Source: CAVQMB01 sp963713445 (GTDB lineage: Bacteria > Pseudomonadota > Gammaproteobacteria > Competibacterales > Competibacteraceae). Taken from it: DNA of 64,000 bases. The notes beneath the pieces were generated by a model. That model saw only the letters and a program-made list of their open reading frames with translations, ran no database searches and had not been told where the DNA came from. Location: NCBI GenBank assembly GCA_963713445.1, contig CAVQMB010000005.1, positions 35,511 through 99,510 of the forward strand. Direction: 5' to 3'. Numbering within the stretch: position 1 is the stretch's first letter; the number at the start of each line of letters is the position of its first letter. Shown one piece after another: positions 1 to 9,344 of this stretch. The translations under genes were made by a program, and so were the position numbers.

Positions 1-1
1 C

Positions 2-583
2 GCCCGGGCGGTGGCCTTGCTGGCCTGGGCCCGTGCCGACGGCCTCCACGTCACCGCTGATGTCGCTGGCCATCAGCTGCTCTTGTGTGATGAGGATCTG
101 GACCGCTATGACAGTCTCATGCACGTGCTGCCGCCGCTGCGGGGTCGTGCCGATCGGGCGGCGCTGGGCCGGGCATTGGCCGACGGCGTGATCGATGCCC
201 TGTGTTCCGATCACCAGCCGCATGAGGCTGATGCCAAGGCGGCACCGTTCGCCGAAACCGAACCTGGTATCAGCGGCCTGGATACCCTGCTCAGTGTCGG
301 GCTGCAACTGGTCGGGGCGGGCACGCTGGCACTGCCGCAACTGATTGCGCGGCTGACCAGTGGCCCAGCCGGCACCCTTGGCCTGCCGCTGGGCCAGCTG
401 GGTGTAGGCGCTCCTGCCGACGTTTGCGTCGTTGATGCCACCAGCCGTTGGCGGGTCGGTCCAGAGACGTTGGTCAGCCGGGGCCACAACACACCGTTTC
501 TGGGCCGTGAACTACCGGGGCGGGTCCGTTGTACGCTGCTGGCCGGACGGGTGGTGTTTGCGGACGACGTGAGGTCGCTCTGA
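2..583 (+). CDS. pyrC': Dihydroorotase-like protein, C-terminal part (PyrC'/PyrX type)
   Basis: The frame is open from the window edge, so the N-terminal half is missing. The fragment contains the amidohydrolase signature SDHQPHE (about bases 206-226), a long alpha/beta stretch, and the closing metal-dependent hydrolase beta segment with A-P-A-D-V-C-V. In Pseudomonas and relatives this exact DHQPHE variant, in place of the DHAPH of active enzymes, marks the non-catalytic dihydroorotase homologue that assembles with aspartate carbamoyltransferase (PyrB). Whether the zinc-binding HxH is absent cannot be checked because that part lies upstream. A pyrB gene would be expected just upstream. The gene is convergent with pilT. 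The family call is firm; the inactive status is inferred from the motif and general knowledge. Confidence 0.85.
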   Translation, partial: ARAVALLAWARADGLHVTADVAGHQLLLCDEDLDRYDSLMHVLPPLRGRADRAALGRALADGVIDALCSDHQPHEADAKAAPFAETEPGISGLDTLLSVGLQLVGAGTLALPQLIARLTSGPAGTLGLPLGQLGVGAPADVCVVDATSRWRVGPETLVSRGHNTPFLGRELPGRVRCTLLAGRVVFADDVRSL

Positions 584-587
584 CGCC

Positions 588-625
588 GCTGGCGAACGCC
601 AGCCCCAGCCCCGGGCTGTCTGGGG
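588..625. terminator. Possible bidirectional terminator between pyrC' and pilT
   Basis: Two inverted repeats fill the 49-base gap between convergent genes. GCTGGCG/CGCCAGC lies at 588-603 with a very short loop, and CCCCAG/CTGGGG at 603-625. A short GGTTT follows on the plus strand but there is no long T-run, so terminator function is inferred from position and folding only. Confidence 0.35.
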
Positions 626-632
626 TGGTTTC

Positions 633-1676
633 TCAGACGCCTGCAAAAGTGGCCTTGTTCTGGGCCTTGGTCAACGCTTCCTGACGGGTGATCAGACCTT
701 TCTGCAACAGCTCGGTGAGGCCCTGATCCAGCGTCTGCATGCCGTACTGATGGCCGGTCTGGATACTCGAATACATCTGCGCCACCTTGTCCTCGCGGAT
801 CAGGTTGCGTATTGCCGGGGTGCCGACCATGATCTCCCAGGCCGCGATGCGGCCGCCGCCGTTGCGTTTGAGCAGAGCCTGGGCAATGACCGCACGCAGC
901 GATTCCGACAACATCGACCGCACCAGTGATTTCTCGCCGGCCGGGAACACGTCGATGATGCGATCGATCGTTTTGGGTGCCGAGCTGGTATGCAGGGTGG
1001 CGAGCACCAGATGGCCGGTCTCCGCGGCGGTCAGGGCCAGCCGGATGGTTTCCAGATCGCGCATCTCGCCGACCAGGATGATATCGGGGTCCTCGCGCAA
1101 GGCGGAACGGAGCGCCTCGCTGAAGCCCAGGGTGTGGCGGTGTACCTCGCGCTGGTTGATCAGGCAGCGCTGGCTGTTGTGGAGGAATTCGATCGGATCC
1201 TCGATGGTCAGAATATGGCCGTAGCGGGTGCGGTTGAGGTGGTCGACTATGGCGGCGAGCGTCGTCGACTTGCCGGAACCGGTCGGACCGGTCACCAGCA
1301 CCAGCCCCCGGGGGACGGTCACGATATCTTTGAATGTTGAGGGGCAGCCCAGGTCATCCAGCGAAATGACTTCATTGGGAATGACGCGAAATACGGCGCC
1401 GGCGCCGCGGTCCTGGTTGAAGGCATTGACCCGGAATCGCGCCAGGCCCGGAATCTCGAACGAGAAGTCGGTTTCGTAGAACTCGTCGTAGTCCTTGCGC
1501 TGCCGGTCGGTCATGATGTCATAGACCAGGCCGTGCACCTGCTGGTGCTCCAGCGTCGGCAGATCGACGCGGCGGATGTCGCCGTCGATGCGTACCATAG
1601 GGGGCAGTCCGGCCGAGAGATGCAGGTCGGAGGCCTTGTGTTGAACGGCGAAGGTTAGCAGGTCATCCAGGTTCAT
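633..1676 (-). CDS. pilT: Type IV pilus retraction ATPase PilT
   Basis: Hexameric ATPase that powers pilus depolymerisation, retraction and twitching at the inner-membrane base of the type IV pilus. The 347-residue product has the N-terminal PAS-like domain, the ASDLHLS motif near residue 15-21, Walker A GPTGSGKST at about 130-138, Walker B DPDIILVGEMRD at about 196-207, and the His-box LATLHTSS. Length and sequence fit PilT rather than PilU. The frame is open further upstream to 1784, but the start at 1676 is preferred because AGAGGG lies a proper distance upstream and the product then starts like other PilT proteins. It is divergent from yggS, the classical pilT/yggS/proC arrangement. No pilU follows; pyrC' is convergent instead. 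Confidence 0.96.
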   Translation of the reverse strand: MNLDDLLTFAVQHKASDLHLSAGLPPMVRIDGDIRRVDLPTLEHQQVHGLVYDIMTDRQRKDYDEFYETDFSFEIPGLARFRVNAFNQDRGAGAVFRVIPNEVISLDDLGCPSTFKDIVTVPRGLVLVTGPTGSGKSTTLAAIVDHLNRTRYGHILTIEDPIEFLHNSQRCLINQREVHRHTLGFSEALRSALREDPDIILVGEMRDLETIRLALTAAETGHLVLATLHTSSAPKTIDRIIDVFPAGEKSLVRSMLSESLRAVIAQALLKRNGGGRIAAWEIMVGTPAIRNLIREDKVAQMYSSIQTGHQYGMQTLDQGLTELLQKGLITRQEALTKAQNKATFAGV

Positions 1677-1798
1677 GGTCGTGAAGCCCTCTGTTGGCAG
1701 GTGTCGTGCGTCGCCGTTTCTTGTGGCCACCTTCGGTTGCTGCAGGCGACGCGATATGATTCCTAGCATTAAACCACATAGCATGAGGGATGCTCAGT

Positions 1799-2506
1799 AT
1801 GACGACAGCCAGCACACGGTTGCAGCAGGTTGTGGCCCGCATTCGCGCCGCTGAGCAGCGCTTTGGCAGGCCACCCGGATCGGTTACTCTGCTGGCGGTC
1901 AGCAAGCTGCATCCGGTCAGCGCGATCGCCGAGGTGGCGGCGGCTGGTCAAACGCGCTTTGGGGAGAACTATCTGCAGGAAGCACTGGATAAGATGAAGG
2001 CGCTCGCCGGGCTTGACCTGGAATGGCATTTCATCGGCCCGATCCAGACTAACAAGACGCGCGGTATCGCCGGCCATTTCGACTGGGTACACAGTGTCGA
2101 CCGGCTCAAGGTCGCGCGGCGGCTGAGCGAGCAGCGGCCCGCCGGCCTGGCCCCCCTGAATGTGTGCCTGGAGGTCAATATCAGCGGTGAAGCCAGCAAG
2201 ACAGGGCTGCAACCGGCTGAACTCGGCGAGTTGGCCGCGGCGGTGGCCGAACTGCCGCGACTGCGCCTGCGCGGGTTGATGGCGATTCCGGCACCGAGCG
2301 AGGATTTTGTCGAACAGCGCCGGGTCTGCGCCCGGTTGCGCGAGTGTCAGGAAGCGCTGCGGTCGAGCGGTTTTGCGCTCGATACGTTATCCATGGGGAT
2401 GTCAGCCGACCTCGAGGCTGCCGTCGCTGAAGGGGCGACCATGGTGCGTATCGGCACCGCGATCTTCGGGCCACGTCCGCCGCGCGACAATACTTCCGTC
2501 AGTTGA
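1799..2506 (+). CDS. yggS: PLP homeostasis protein YggS/ProY family
   Basis: Cytosolic pyridoxal-phosphate carrier of the PLPBP/YggS family, which affects vitamin B6 and amino-acid homeostasis without known enzymatic activity. The 235-residue product has the PLP lysine in AVSKLHP (about K36), the FGENYLQEA segment, WHFIGPIQTNK, and the closing MGMSADLEAAV and VRIGTAIFG motifs. An ATG at 1790 is possible, but GAGGGA at 1785-1790 gives good spacing only to the ATG at 1799. It is first of a conserved yggS-proC-yggT set and is transcribed away from pilT from the shared gap of about 120 bases. Confidence 0.95.
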   Translation: MTTASTRLQQVVARIRAAEQRFGRPPGSVTLLAVSKLHPVSAIAEVAAAGQTRFGENYLQEALDKMKALAGLDLEWHFIGPIQTNKTRGIAGHFDWVHSVDRLKVARRLSEQRPAGLAPLNVCLEVNISGEASKTGLQPAELGELAAAVAELPRLRLRGLMAIPAPSEDFVEQRRVCARLRECQEALRSSGFALDTLSMGMSADLEAAVAEGATMVRIGTAIFGPRPPRDNTSVS

Positions 2507-2652
2507 CGATACCGGCCGCCCGCACTCCAGCGGCCTTCGACTTTCGGGGCCCGGGCAGCGGGTTGGCAGAACGTGATTTGAACCGGCGCTGAAGCCGGCG
2601 AGCGAATCGGCTACCATTAGCATTACATCCATAATTCAACGCTAGGGGCGGT

Positions 2653-3477
2653 ATGAACCAGACTATCGCATTCATCGGCGCAGGCAACATGGCGCGCAGC
2701 CTGATCGGCGGCCTGATCGCCGATGGCTATCCGGCGCAGCTGATCCAGGCGACCGATCCTGCGGCCGAGCAACGGCAGCGCTTGCATGAGCGTTTCGGTA
2801 TCCCGGTTACCGCCGATAATGGGGCTGCAGTAGCCGCAGCCGATATCGTGGTGCTGGCGGTTAAGCCGCAGGTTATGCGTGCGGTTGCCACCAGCGTCGC
2901 CGCAGTCGTCCAGCAACAGCGCCCTCTGGTGGTCTCGATAGCCGCTGGTATTCGCGAGCCGGCGCTGGATCGCTGGCTGGGAGGCGGTGCCGCGGTGGTG
3001 CGTTGCATGCCTAATACACCGGCGTTGGTCCAGGCGGGTGCGACCGGCCTGTATGCCAACTCCCGGGTCAGCGCCGAACAGCGCGAGGCGGCGGAGACGG
3101 TTCTGCGGGCTGTTGGCCTCACCGTGTGGGTCGAGGACGAGGCCTTGCTGGACAGCGTGACCGGGTTGTCCGGGAGCGGTCCGGCTTATTTCTTTCTGGT
3201 CATCGAAGCGCTCGAGAACGCCGGCGTCGAGTTGGGCCTGAGTCGCGAACAAGCTCGTCTGCTGACATTACAGACCGCGTTCGGGGCTGCCCGGATGGCG
3301 CTCGAGAGCGACCAGGATCCGGGTGCCCTGCGGCGCCAGGTGACCTCTCCCGGCGGTACCACCGAGCGGGCTATCGGCATTCTCCAGGAAGGTGGACTGG
3401 AGGCGCTGTTCAGCAAGGCCGTGGCCGGCGCCCGGCAGCGCTGTCAGGAACTCAGCAACATGCTAGAGGGCGACTGA
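2653..3477 (+). CDS. proC: Pyrroline-5-carboxylate reductase
   Basis: Catalyses NAD(P)H-dependent reduction of 1-pyrroline-5-carboxylate to L-proline, the last step of proline synthesis. The 274-residue product begins with the Rossmann motif GAGNMA (about residues 9-14). It has VVRCMPNTPALV in the middle and the C-terminal dimerisation helices with LSGSGPAYFF and QVTSPGGTTE, all diagnostic of ProC. GGGGCGG precedes the ATG at suitable spacing. The stop codon overlaps the yggT start (TGATG), suggesting translational coupling. A gap of about 145 bases separates it from yggS and could hold its own promoter. Confidence 0.97.
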   Translation: MNQTIAFIGAGNMARSLIGGLIADGYPAQLIQATDPAAEQRQRLHERFGIPVTADNGAAVAAADIVVLAVKPQVMRAVATSVAAVVQQQRPLVVSIAAGIREPALDRWLGGGAAVVRCMPNTPALVQAGATGLYANSRVSAEQREAAETVLRAVGLTVWVEDEALLDSVTGLSGSGPAYFFLVIEALENAGVELGLSREQARLLTLQTAFGAARMALESDQDPGALRRQVTSPGGTTERAIGILQEGGLEALFSKAVAGARQRCQELSNMLEGD

Positions 3478-4055
3478 TGGGGGGCGAAGCCTACACCAGC
3501 AACGCCGGAATTTACCTGATCAAGACGCTATTCGGTCTTTATATCGTGGTGTTGCTGCTGCGCATCCTGCTGCAGTGGGTGCGCGCCGACTTCTACAATC
3601 CGCTGGTGCAGTTTCTGGTCAAGCTGACCAATCCGCCGCTGTTGCCGTTGCGTCGGGTATTGCCGGGGTTTTATGGCCTTGATCTGGCTGGCATCGTGCT
3701 GATTTTCGGCCTGAAGCTGGTGCAGCTGGCGCTGATTTTCGGTCTGATGGGGCACATGCCGGCCGTCGGCGGACTGTTGGTTGTGGCGGTGGCGCAGCTG
3801 CTCGACCTGCTGATAAGCGTCCTGTTCTGGGCGGTGATCATCGGTGCCGTGCTGAGCTGGGTCAACCCTGATCCGCGCCAGCCGCTGGTGATCGTGCTGT
3901 ATCAGCTGACCGAGCCGATTCTGCAGCCGGCGCGCAATGTGCTACCGCCGATGGGTGGGCTCGATCTGTCGCCGATCGCGGTGCTGGTCCTGCTGCAGCT
4001 GACCCGCATCCTGCTGATCGCGCCGCTGCTGGACACCGGGTACCGCCTGCTATGA
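3477..4055 (+). CDS. yggT: YggT family inner-membrane protein
   Basis: Integral membrane protein of 192 residues with two tandem YGGT domains, each a pair of membrane helices joined by the motif V-x-P-D-x-x-N-P (seen as VRADFYNPLVQF and VNPDPRQPLVIVL). Members are linked genetically to osmotic or ion homeostasis and are almost always found behind yggS and proC; the exact biochemical role is not established. The start codon overlaps the proC stop by one base. The gene ends four bases before the convergent moaB stop. Confidence 0.9.
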   Translation: MGGEAYTSNAGIYLIKTLFGLYIVVLLLRILLQWVRADFYNPLVQFLVKLTNPPLLPLRRVLPGFYGLDLAGIVLIFGLKLVQLALIFGLMGHMPAVGGLLVVAVAQLLDLLISVLFWAVIIGAVLSWVNPDPRQPLVIVLYQLTEPILQPARNVLPPMGGLDLSPIAVLVLLQLTRILLIAPLLDTGYRLL

Positions 4056-4059
4056 GGTC

Positions 4060-4581
4060 TCAGCGCTCGCGCAATCGCGGCATCAGCTCGACCAGATTGC
4101 ACGGCCGGTGGCGGTAGTCGAGCTGGTCCTGAATAATCCGATCCCAGGCGGTGCGGCAGGCACCGCTGGAGCCTGGCAGGCAGAACAGATAGGTGGCGTT
4201 GGCTACGCCGGCAAGGGCCCGCGACTGCATGGTCGAAGTGCGGATTTCATCCCACGAGAGCATCCGGAACAGTTCGCCAAAGCCGGCGATCTCCTTGTCC
4301 AGCAGCGCGGTCACCGCCTCAGGGGTGCTGTCGCGGCCAGTGACGCCAGTACCGCCGGTGAGCAGTACCACGTCGATCTGATCGGCGGCGATCCAGGCCG
4401 AGACTACAGCCCGGATCTGGTAGATGTCGTCTTTGACGATGCGTTTCTCTGCCAGCCGGTGGCCGGCGGCCTGCAGCCGCTCGGCCAGCAGCTGGCCGGA
4501 CTTATCGTCGGCATCGGTGCGGGTATCAGATACGGTGAGAACGGCGATGTTGACAGGAATGAAGGCTCGCTCGGTGGTCAT
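4060..4581 (-). CDS. moaB: Molybdenum cofactor biosynthesis protein MoaB/MogA family
   Basis: Molybdopterin adenylyltransferase-type protein (173 residues) that would activate molybdopterin for metal insertion. Visible signatures are AVLTVSDTRT near the N terminus, the MoCF-domain LLTGGTGVTGRDSTPEAV, and the later LPGSSGACRTAWD. The family contains both MogA-like active enzymes and E. coli MoaB-like proteins of less clear role; sequence length and the E-A-V segment favour the MoaB subgroup. The open frame extends to 4971, but AGGAG directly upstream of 4581 and the family N terminus fix this start. It is divergent from the protease gene at 4657, with 75 bases between starts. Confidence 0.92.
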   Translation of the reverse strand: MTTERAFIPVNIAVLTVSDTRTDADDKSGQLLAERLQAAGHRLAEKRIVKDDIYQIRAVVSAWIAADQIDVVLLTGGTGVTGRDSTPEAVTALLDKEIAGFGELFRMLSWDEIRTSTMQSRALAGVANATYLFCLPGSSGACRTAWDRIIQDQLDYRHRPCNLVELMPRLRER

Positions 4582-4656
4582 GGACAACTCCTGCGGCTGC
4601 GCCGGATCAATGGAGGTTGGAGGGTATGCGTGATACCAGGCTACGGGAGAGACGCC

Positions 4657-5748
4657 ATGGCGTATTGTAGGCTGGAACGCTGGCTGGTGGTGCTGCTGGC
4701 TCTGCTGTTGAGCGCCTGTGCGATGCCGTTCGGCACCATGCCCGCTCAGATGGTGCCCAGTCTGGCGCCGATGATCCAGCGGGTGGCACCGGCAGTGGTC
4801 AACATTGCCAGCGAGGGCCGGGTGCCGCTGCGCCGCAATCCACTGCTCAGCGATCCGTTCTTCCGGCGTTTCTTCGGCCTGCCCGAGGGCCAGCAGGAAG
4901 GCCGTACCGAAAGCCTGGGCTCCGGGGTGATCATCAACGCGGCCAAGGGCTATATCGTCACCAATCAGCATGTCGTCGCTCAGGCTGATGACATCTCAGT
5001 CACCTTGCAGGACGGGCGCCGGTTCAAGGCCGTCCTGGTGGGCTCTGATCCCGAGACCGATATCGCCGTGATCCGTATCCCGGCCCATAATCTGACTGAA
5101 CTGCGACTGGCCAATTCCGATCATCTGCGGGTCGGCGATTTCGTGGTTGCCATTGGCAATCCATACGGTCTCGGCCAGAGCGTCACGGCCGGCATTGTCA
5201 GCGCCCTGGGACGCAGTGGCCTCGGCATCGAAGGCTACGAGGACTTTATCCAGACCGATGCCTCGATCAATCCGGGCAGTTCAGGGGGGGCGCTGGTCAA
5301 TCTCAAGGGCGAACTGGTCGGCATCAACACTGCCATCCTGGCACCCAATGGCGGCAGTGTGGGCATCAACTTCGCGATCCCGTCTAACATGGTGCGGCAC
5401 CTGGTCGATCAGCTGATCCGTTATGGCAAGCTCGACCGTGGCCAGCTGGGAGTGGTGGTCACCACGCTGGAGCCCGAGCAGGCCAAAAGACTCAAGGCGC
5501 CGGTGACTCACGGCGCGTTGATTTCCCGGGTTGAGCCGGATTCAGCAGCCGCGGCCGCCGGACTGCGTAGCAACGACATCATTACGGCAGTTAATGGCCA
5601 GTCGATCCGCGATGCCAGCGCTTTGCGTAATGCCATCGGCCTGCTCCGGGTAGGCCAGAACGTGAAGCTCAGTATTATCCGGGGCGGCCAACCACTGCGG
5701 ATCGATGCCCGAATCGGCCGGCGGCCGCCAACGCCGCCGGCGCCCTGA
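4657..5748 (+). CDS. HtrA/Deg-family serine protease with one PDZ domain, predicted lipoprotein
   Basis: Envelope protease of the trypsin-like Do/Deg family (363 residues). The N terminus is a signal sequence ending in a lipobox LLSAC with the modifiable Cys at about residue 21, so membrane anchoring by lipid is predicted. The catalytic triad is visible: His in TNQHVV (about 105), Asp in ETDIAVI (about 135) and Ser in GSSGGAL (about 209). A single PDZ domain occupies roughly residues 255-350, as in DegS, whereas DegP and DegQ carry two. The tail is proline/arginine rich. GGGAG seven bases upstream supports this ATG; the frame is open much further upstream, but only over the moaB antisense. 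Most likely role: regulated stress proteolysis or sigma-E signalling. Confidence 0.9.
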   Translation: MAYCRLERWLVVLLALLLSACAMPFGTMPAQMVPSLAPMIQRVAPAVVNIASEGRVPLRRNPLLSDPFFRRFFGLPEGQQEGRTESLGSGVIINAAKGYIVTNQHVVAQADDISVTLQDGRRFKAVLVGSDPETDIAVIRIPAHNLTELRLANSDHLRVGDFVVAIGNPYGLGQSVTAGIVSALGRSGLGIEGYEDFIQTDASINPGSSGGALVNLKGELVGINTAILAPNGGSVGINFAIPSNMVRHLVDQLIRYGKLDRGQLGVVVTTLEPEQAKRLKAPVTHGALISRVEPDSAAAAAGLRSNDIITAVNGQSIRDASALRNAIGLLRVGQNVKLSIIRGGQPLRIDARIGRRPPTPPAP

Positions 5749-5753
5749 CTGGG

Positions 5754-8632
5754 TCAGGCGAGCTGGGACTGCAGTTCCGCGTAGACGCGCCTGAAGCGGG
5801 TTTCCAGCTCGGCCTTGTTGGCATCCGGCGGCAACGGGCTGAGTAGCCACTCGCGGGCTAACACTAGCGTTTCCTGCAACGGGTCGTTAAGGCCCGCATC
5901 GTGGCTGCGGCGACCGCTGAGCGAGTCCGACAACCGGGCAACCTGATATTCCATTCGCTCCTGTGTGTAGGCTGGCGGCGTGTCGACCCCGGTGGCGATT
6001 TCCAACTGCAGGCACAGGTCGCGCTTGCGTTTGCTTTCCGCTTGCAGTTCGGCCTGGCGGGCCCGACATTCAGCCGGGCCGGCGCGCAGCGCTTGGGCGG
6101 TGCCGGGCAAAGCGTGCGTCGAGAACTGCGCGTGCCTCGTTGTCGACCTCCGGTGCGGTGTTCCAGGCCGCCTCCAGCTCCGCCACGGCAGCAGGTTCGG
6201 CGCCGTGCTCGAGCAGGCCCTCGACCCGAGCACACAGCGTTGCCCGGGTAGCCAGCCGGTCGAGTGCAGTACGGATCTTCAGGTACCGCTGCCGCTGCCG
6301 GCTGCGCTCGAAACGCTGGCAGGCCTCCTGGAACTGGTGCTCGCTGTCGCGCTGAGCGCGGCGCGGAATTTCACCGACGGCCTGCCATTCGGCCTTCAGG
6401 GCCTGATAGCGGTCATTGGCAGTGGCTGGCTCAACATCGCTCTGGCTGGCGAGCTCGGCGATCGCCGCAGCGATGGCCTGGCGCTGTTCCAGGTTAGCCT
6501 GACGGCGGCTGGCATGTGCTTCACGTTCCGCCTGACGGCGTGCGAAAACGTCATCACAGGCGGCCCTGAAGGCCTTCCACAGTGCTTGTTCCTGACGCCG
6601 GGTGCCGAGCACCTGCGGTTGCCATTCCTGCTGCAGCTGTTTGACCTCGTCGATGGCAGCACGGCTGTCGGATGTCTCCAGCAGCGTCTGGACTCGTCGG
6701 ATGAGGTCGCGCCGGCGGGCCACATCGCGCTCGAGTTCCGGCTGTAGATGTTGCTGCAATGCGTCGTAGGCGGTGCGGAAGCGTCGTTCCACGGCGCGGC
6801 GCTGGCGGCGTTCCACGGGTCCCAGCTGACGCCAGCGTTGCTGGAAGCGCTGGCTGGCTCGGCTCAGTTCACGCCAGTCCGGTTGCCCGCTCCAGTCAGT
6901 GGCCGCGACCAGTTGTTCGAGTTCCTGGCACAGGGCCTCTCCCTGCTCAAGATTGCGCTGGCGCTGTTCGGCCTGAGCTTGCTGGTGCGCGCGTACCGGC
7001 GAATAAGCCTGTTCGCAGGCCCGGTCAAAGCGTTTCCACAAAGCGCGTGGTGCGCCGCCAGCGGTGCCGTCCATCTCCTTCCAGGTGCTGCGCGCCGCTT
7101 GTATGCGCTGGGCCAGTTCGTTGACATTCAGCTTACTACCGATCAGGCTTTCGACTTCCTCGATCAGGCTTTCGCGCGACCGGTTGGTGCCCCAGCGGCG
7201 CCAGCCACGCAGCTCGGCGATACGCGGTTGCAAGGCCTGCAAGCGGCTGGCGAAATCGTCCATTTGCTGACGGCTGAGGCCGATGTTGTTGGCCAGCAGC
7301 GTTTCCGCCTTTTGGTGGCAGTCGATGGCCCGGGCCAGTTCGCCATCATCCAGCGCCTGCTTCAGTGTGCTGAGCTGGTCCTCCAGCTGATGCATTTCCT
7401 CTGCCTTGTGTACGCCCTGGCGGGCCAAACGCTGCTCCAGTTGGGTCAGCAGTTGGGCGAACCGGTCCTGCAGTGGGGTACGCAGCCGGGCCGTCTGCGG
7501 CTGCGGTTGATGCTTCCAGCGCCGCTGCAGGGCACTGACCTCATGGTCTAGCACCTGACCGGGTCGCGCCAGTAGCGTCTGCGCCTCGTCGATCAGGCCG
7601 TTCAGTGCGCTGCACAATTGCTGGTCATGGGTGTGCTGGGCAAGCCGTTGCTCACAACGCTCCAGCAGCTCGTCGAACTGTTCCTGCAAGCGCCGGCTGC
7701 CCGCCTGATTGGGCGGGCCCAGTGCCTGCCAGTCGGCGCTTATGCGGGCCAGCTGATCGCTGACGTCGTTCTCGCTGGCGAGCGTGTCTGGTTGCTGCAG
7801 CGCGTCCAGCTGGTGCGCCAGCTGCTGGCATAACGTCTGCCGGGCCGCGCGGTTGGCGGCGCTGGCCCGGAAATGCTCGGCGAAGCGGTCGTGGGCTTGG
7901 CGGAATCGCTCGCGCTGATTATCGCTGGCCTGCTCGGCGACCTCCTGCCAGGCCACTTCCAGCTGGGCGAAGCGGGCCGTGCTCGGGCCGGTTTCGCCAT
8001 CCCAGTGCAGCGACTCCACGTCCTGGCACAGTTGTTCAATGTGGTTCAGTCGCTCGCGTTCGGCGTTAAGCGCCTGAAGCCGCTCACGGGCACCCCGGCT
8101 GACGCGTTTGTCGCGCTGGCGGGTGCGGCGGGCGATGTCCTCCAGCAGCACAGGTGTGCTGACCCGCTCCAGAGCGGCGCTGCGGACCTTGGCTATCGGG
8201 TCGTGAATCGCCAGTTCGGCGCACAGTTGTTCGCGCCGGGCCCACTTCAAGGCGGCCAGGCGGAGTTCAGGTTCGGCGCCTTGGCGGGCGATCTGCTCGG
8301 CCAGTTCCGCTGCCAGCGGGCGCGGTCCGTTCAGCAATGCCAGCCGCTGGATCAACGCCGGGCTGTCGTCGGCCTGCCCGCTCAGCAGTTTACGGAACCG
8401 GGCCTGGGCGAACTCGCGTACACCGGCGTCGCTGTCCTCGCTGCTGATCCGCCATAGCAGGTCCAGGTCGGTCAGCTGAGCGAGCGCCATCCGTCGCTTG
8501 CCCGGATCGCTGTCCTCGCAGGCCAGCCTGGCGTCGCCTGGGATCGTCGGCGGCGAGTGCTTGCACGGCATTCCGACGGGTCTCCGGTTCGGATCGAGCC
8601 CGCTTCGATTTGAAGAATCGATTTAGAATCAT
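5754..8632 (-). pseudogene. DUF349-domain coiled protein, reading frame broken by two +1 shifts
   Basis: Reading from 8632 (M-I-L-N-R-F-F-K-S-K) the frame matches the start of long gammaproteobacterial DUF349 proteins (typically about 900 residues), then is lost after about 30 codons. Removing one base from the GGG at 8540-8542 (plus strand) joins it to an 833-codon frame that carries several DUF349 repeats (W-x-x-x-G-P/L-x-R-R type) and HEAT-like N-terminal repeats. That frame stops at 6070. Removing one base from the GGG at 6095-6097 restores a natural C terminus to 5754, including R-M-E-Y-Q-V-A-R-L. The repaired product would be about 930 residues. Function of the family is poorly known. 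The long intact centre suggests recent decay or two sequencing indels. It is convergent with the protease gene. Confidence 0.8.
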
Positions 8633-8761
8633 GGTGTTATGGCGTCCGGGTTGGTGCTGTGACCGCACCCTGGAATACGGGGCATGGGTTGGCGGCCGGC
8701 GACGGTTTGTCCGGTGGCGCTAGGTTATACTAGCTACGCTGCAGTCACCAAACGCTGTTTG

Positions 8762-9241
8762 ATGGATATCAAGGAGTTCGCCGAGTTATTTCAGCGCGTC
8801 TGCCAATTCGATCGGCACCTGGGTATGCACCTCACGGTCCATGCCCCGGGGCGGATTAGTTACCGGCTGAAGGTGACGGACCAGCATCTGAGTATGCCCG
8901 GCGCCTGCCATGGTGGGGTCTTGGCCGCCATGATGGACGGGGTGTTGGGCCTGACGGCCTTGTCTAAGGTGTTTCCTGAAGGCAAGCTGTGCCAGACGGT
9001 GGAATTCAAGATCAACTATCTGGCCGCTGTCGGGCCCGGGGTACTGCTGGAAGGGCAGGGACGGATCGAATTCGGTGGCAGCCGGTTGTTGGTGACGACA
9101 GCGGAAATCGTCGACTGTGCTGATGCCAGGCCTGTCGCCAAAGGCATGGGCACGTTTTCGCTGTATCCACTGGATAAGCAGCAGCATCTGCAGCAATTCC
9201 TGCCGGGTATCAGGGATGACGAGCGCACGGGCACGCCATGA
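8762..9241 (+). CDS. PaaI-type hotdog-fold thioesterase
   Basis: A 159-residue single hotdog-domain protein of the acyl-CoA thioesterase superfamily (PaaI/YiiD-like). The active-site helix segment appears as PGACHGGVLAAMMDGVLGL, with the conserved H-G-G and the downstream D in MMDG. ETVEFKINYLAAV-like text (TVEFKINYLAAV) forms the central strand. The substrate is unknown. The open frame extends to 8684, but the ATG at 8762 gives the family-like N terminus. A TATACT-like -10 element is visible around 8726-8731. It is divergent from the DUF349 gene and followed by the NYN gene on the same strand after about 100 bases. Confidence 0.85.
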   Translation: MDIKEFAELFQRVCQFDRHLGMHLTVHAPGRISYRLKVTDQHLSMPGACHGGVLAAMMDGVLGLTALSKVFPEGKLCQTVEFKINYLAAVGPGVLLEGQGRIEFGGSRLLVTTAEIVDCADARPVAKGMGTFSLYPLDKQQHLQQFLPGIRDDERTGTP

Positions 9242-9250
9242 AACCGCCGA

Positions 9251-9328
9251 CATTACCATTTGATTGCTCTATCTGAGCGGGCTCACTGGTCTAATCCATT
9301 CTCATTACCATTTAAACATTACATATTT
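9251..9328 (+). promoter_or_regulatory. Repeated CATTACCATTT boxes in front of the NYN gene
   Basis: Perfect 11-base copies of CATTACCATTT lie at 9251-9261 and 9303-9313, 52 bases apart (close to five helical turns). A third, degenerate copy, CATTACATATTT, lies at 9317-9328. They sit in an unusually AT-rich stretch immediately upstream of the ATG at 9345. A binding site for a regulator acting on the same DNA face is an inference. Confidence 0.4.
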
Positions 9329-9344
9329 TGATACTACAAACTGT

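Noticed and set aside
4060..4971. A 303-codon minus-strand frame as one long protein
   Set aside because: MoaB homology begins at 4,581 with an AGGAG site; the extension is antisense to the protease gene.
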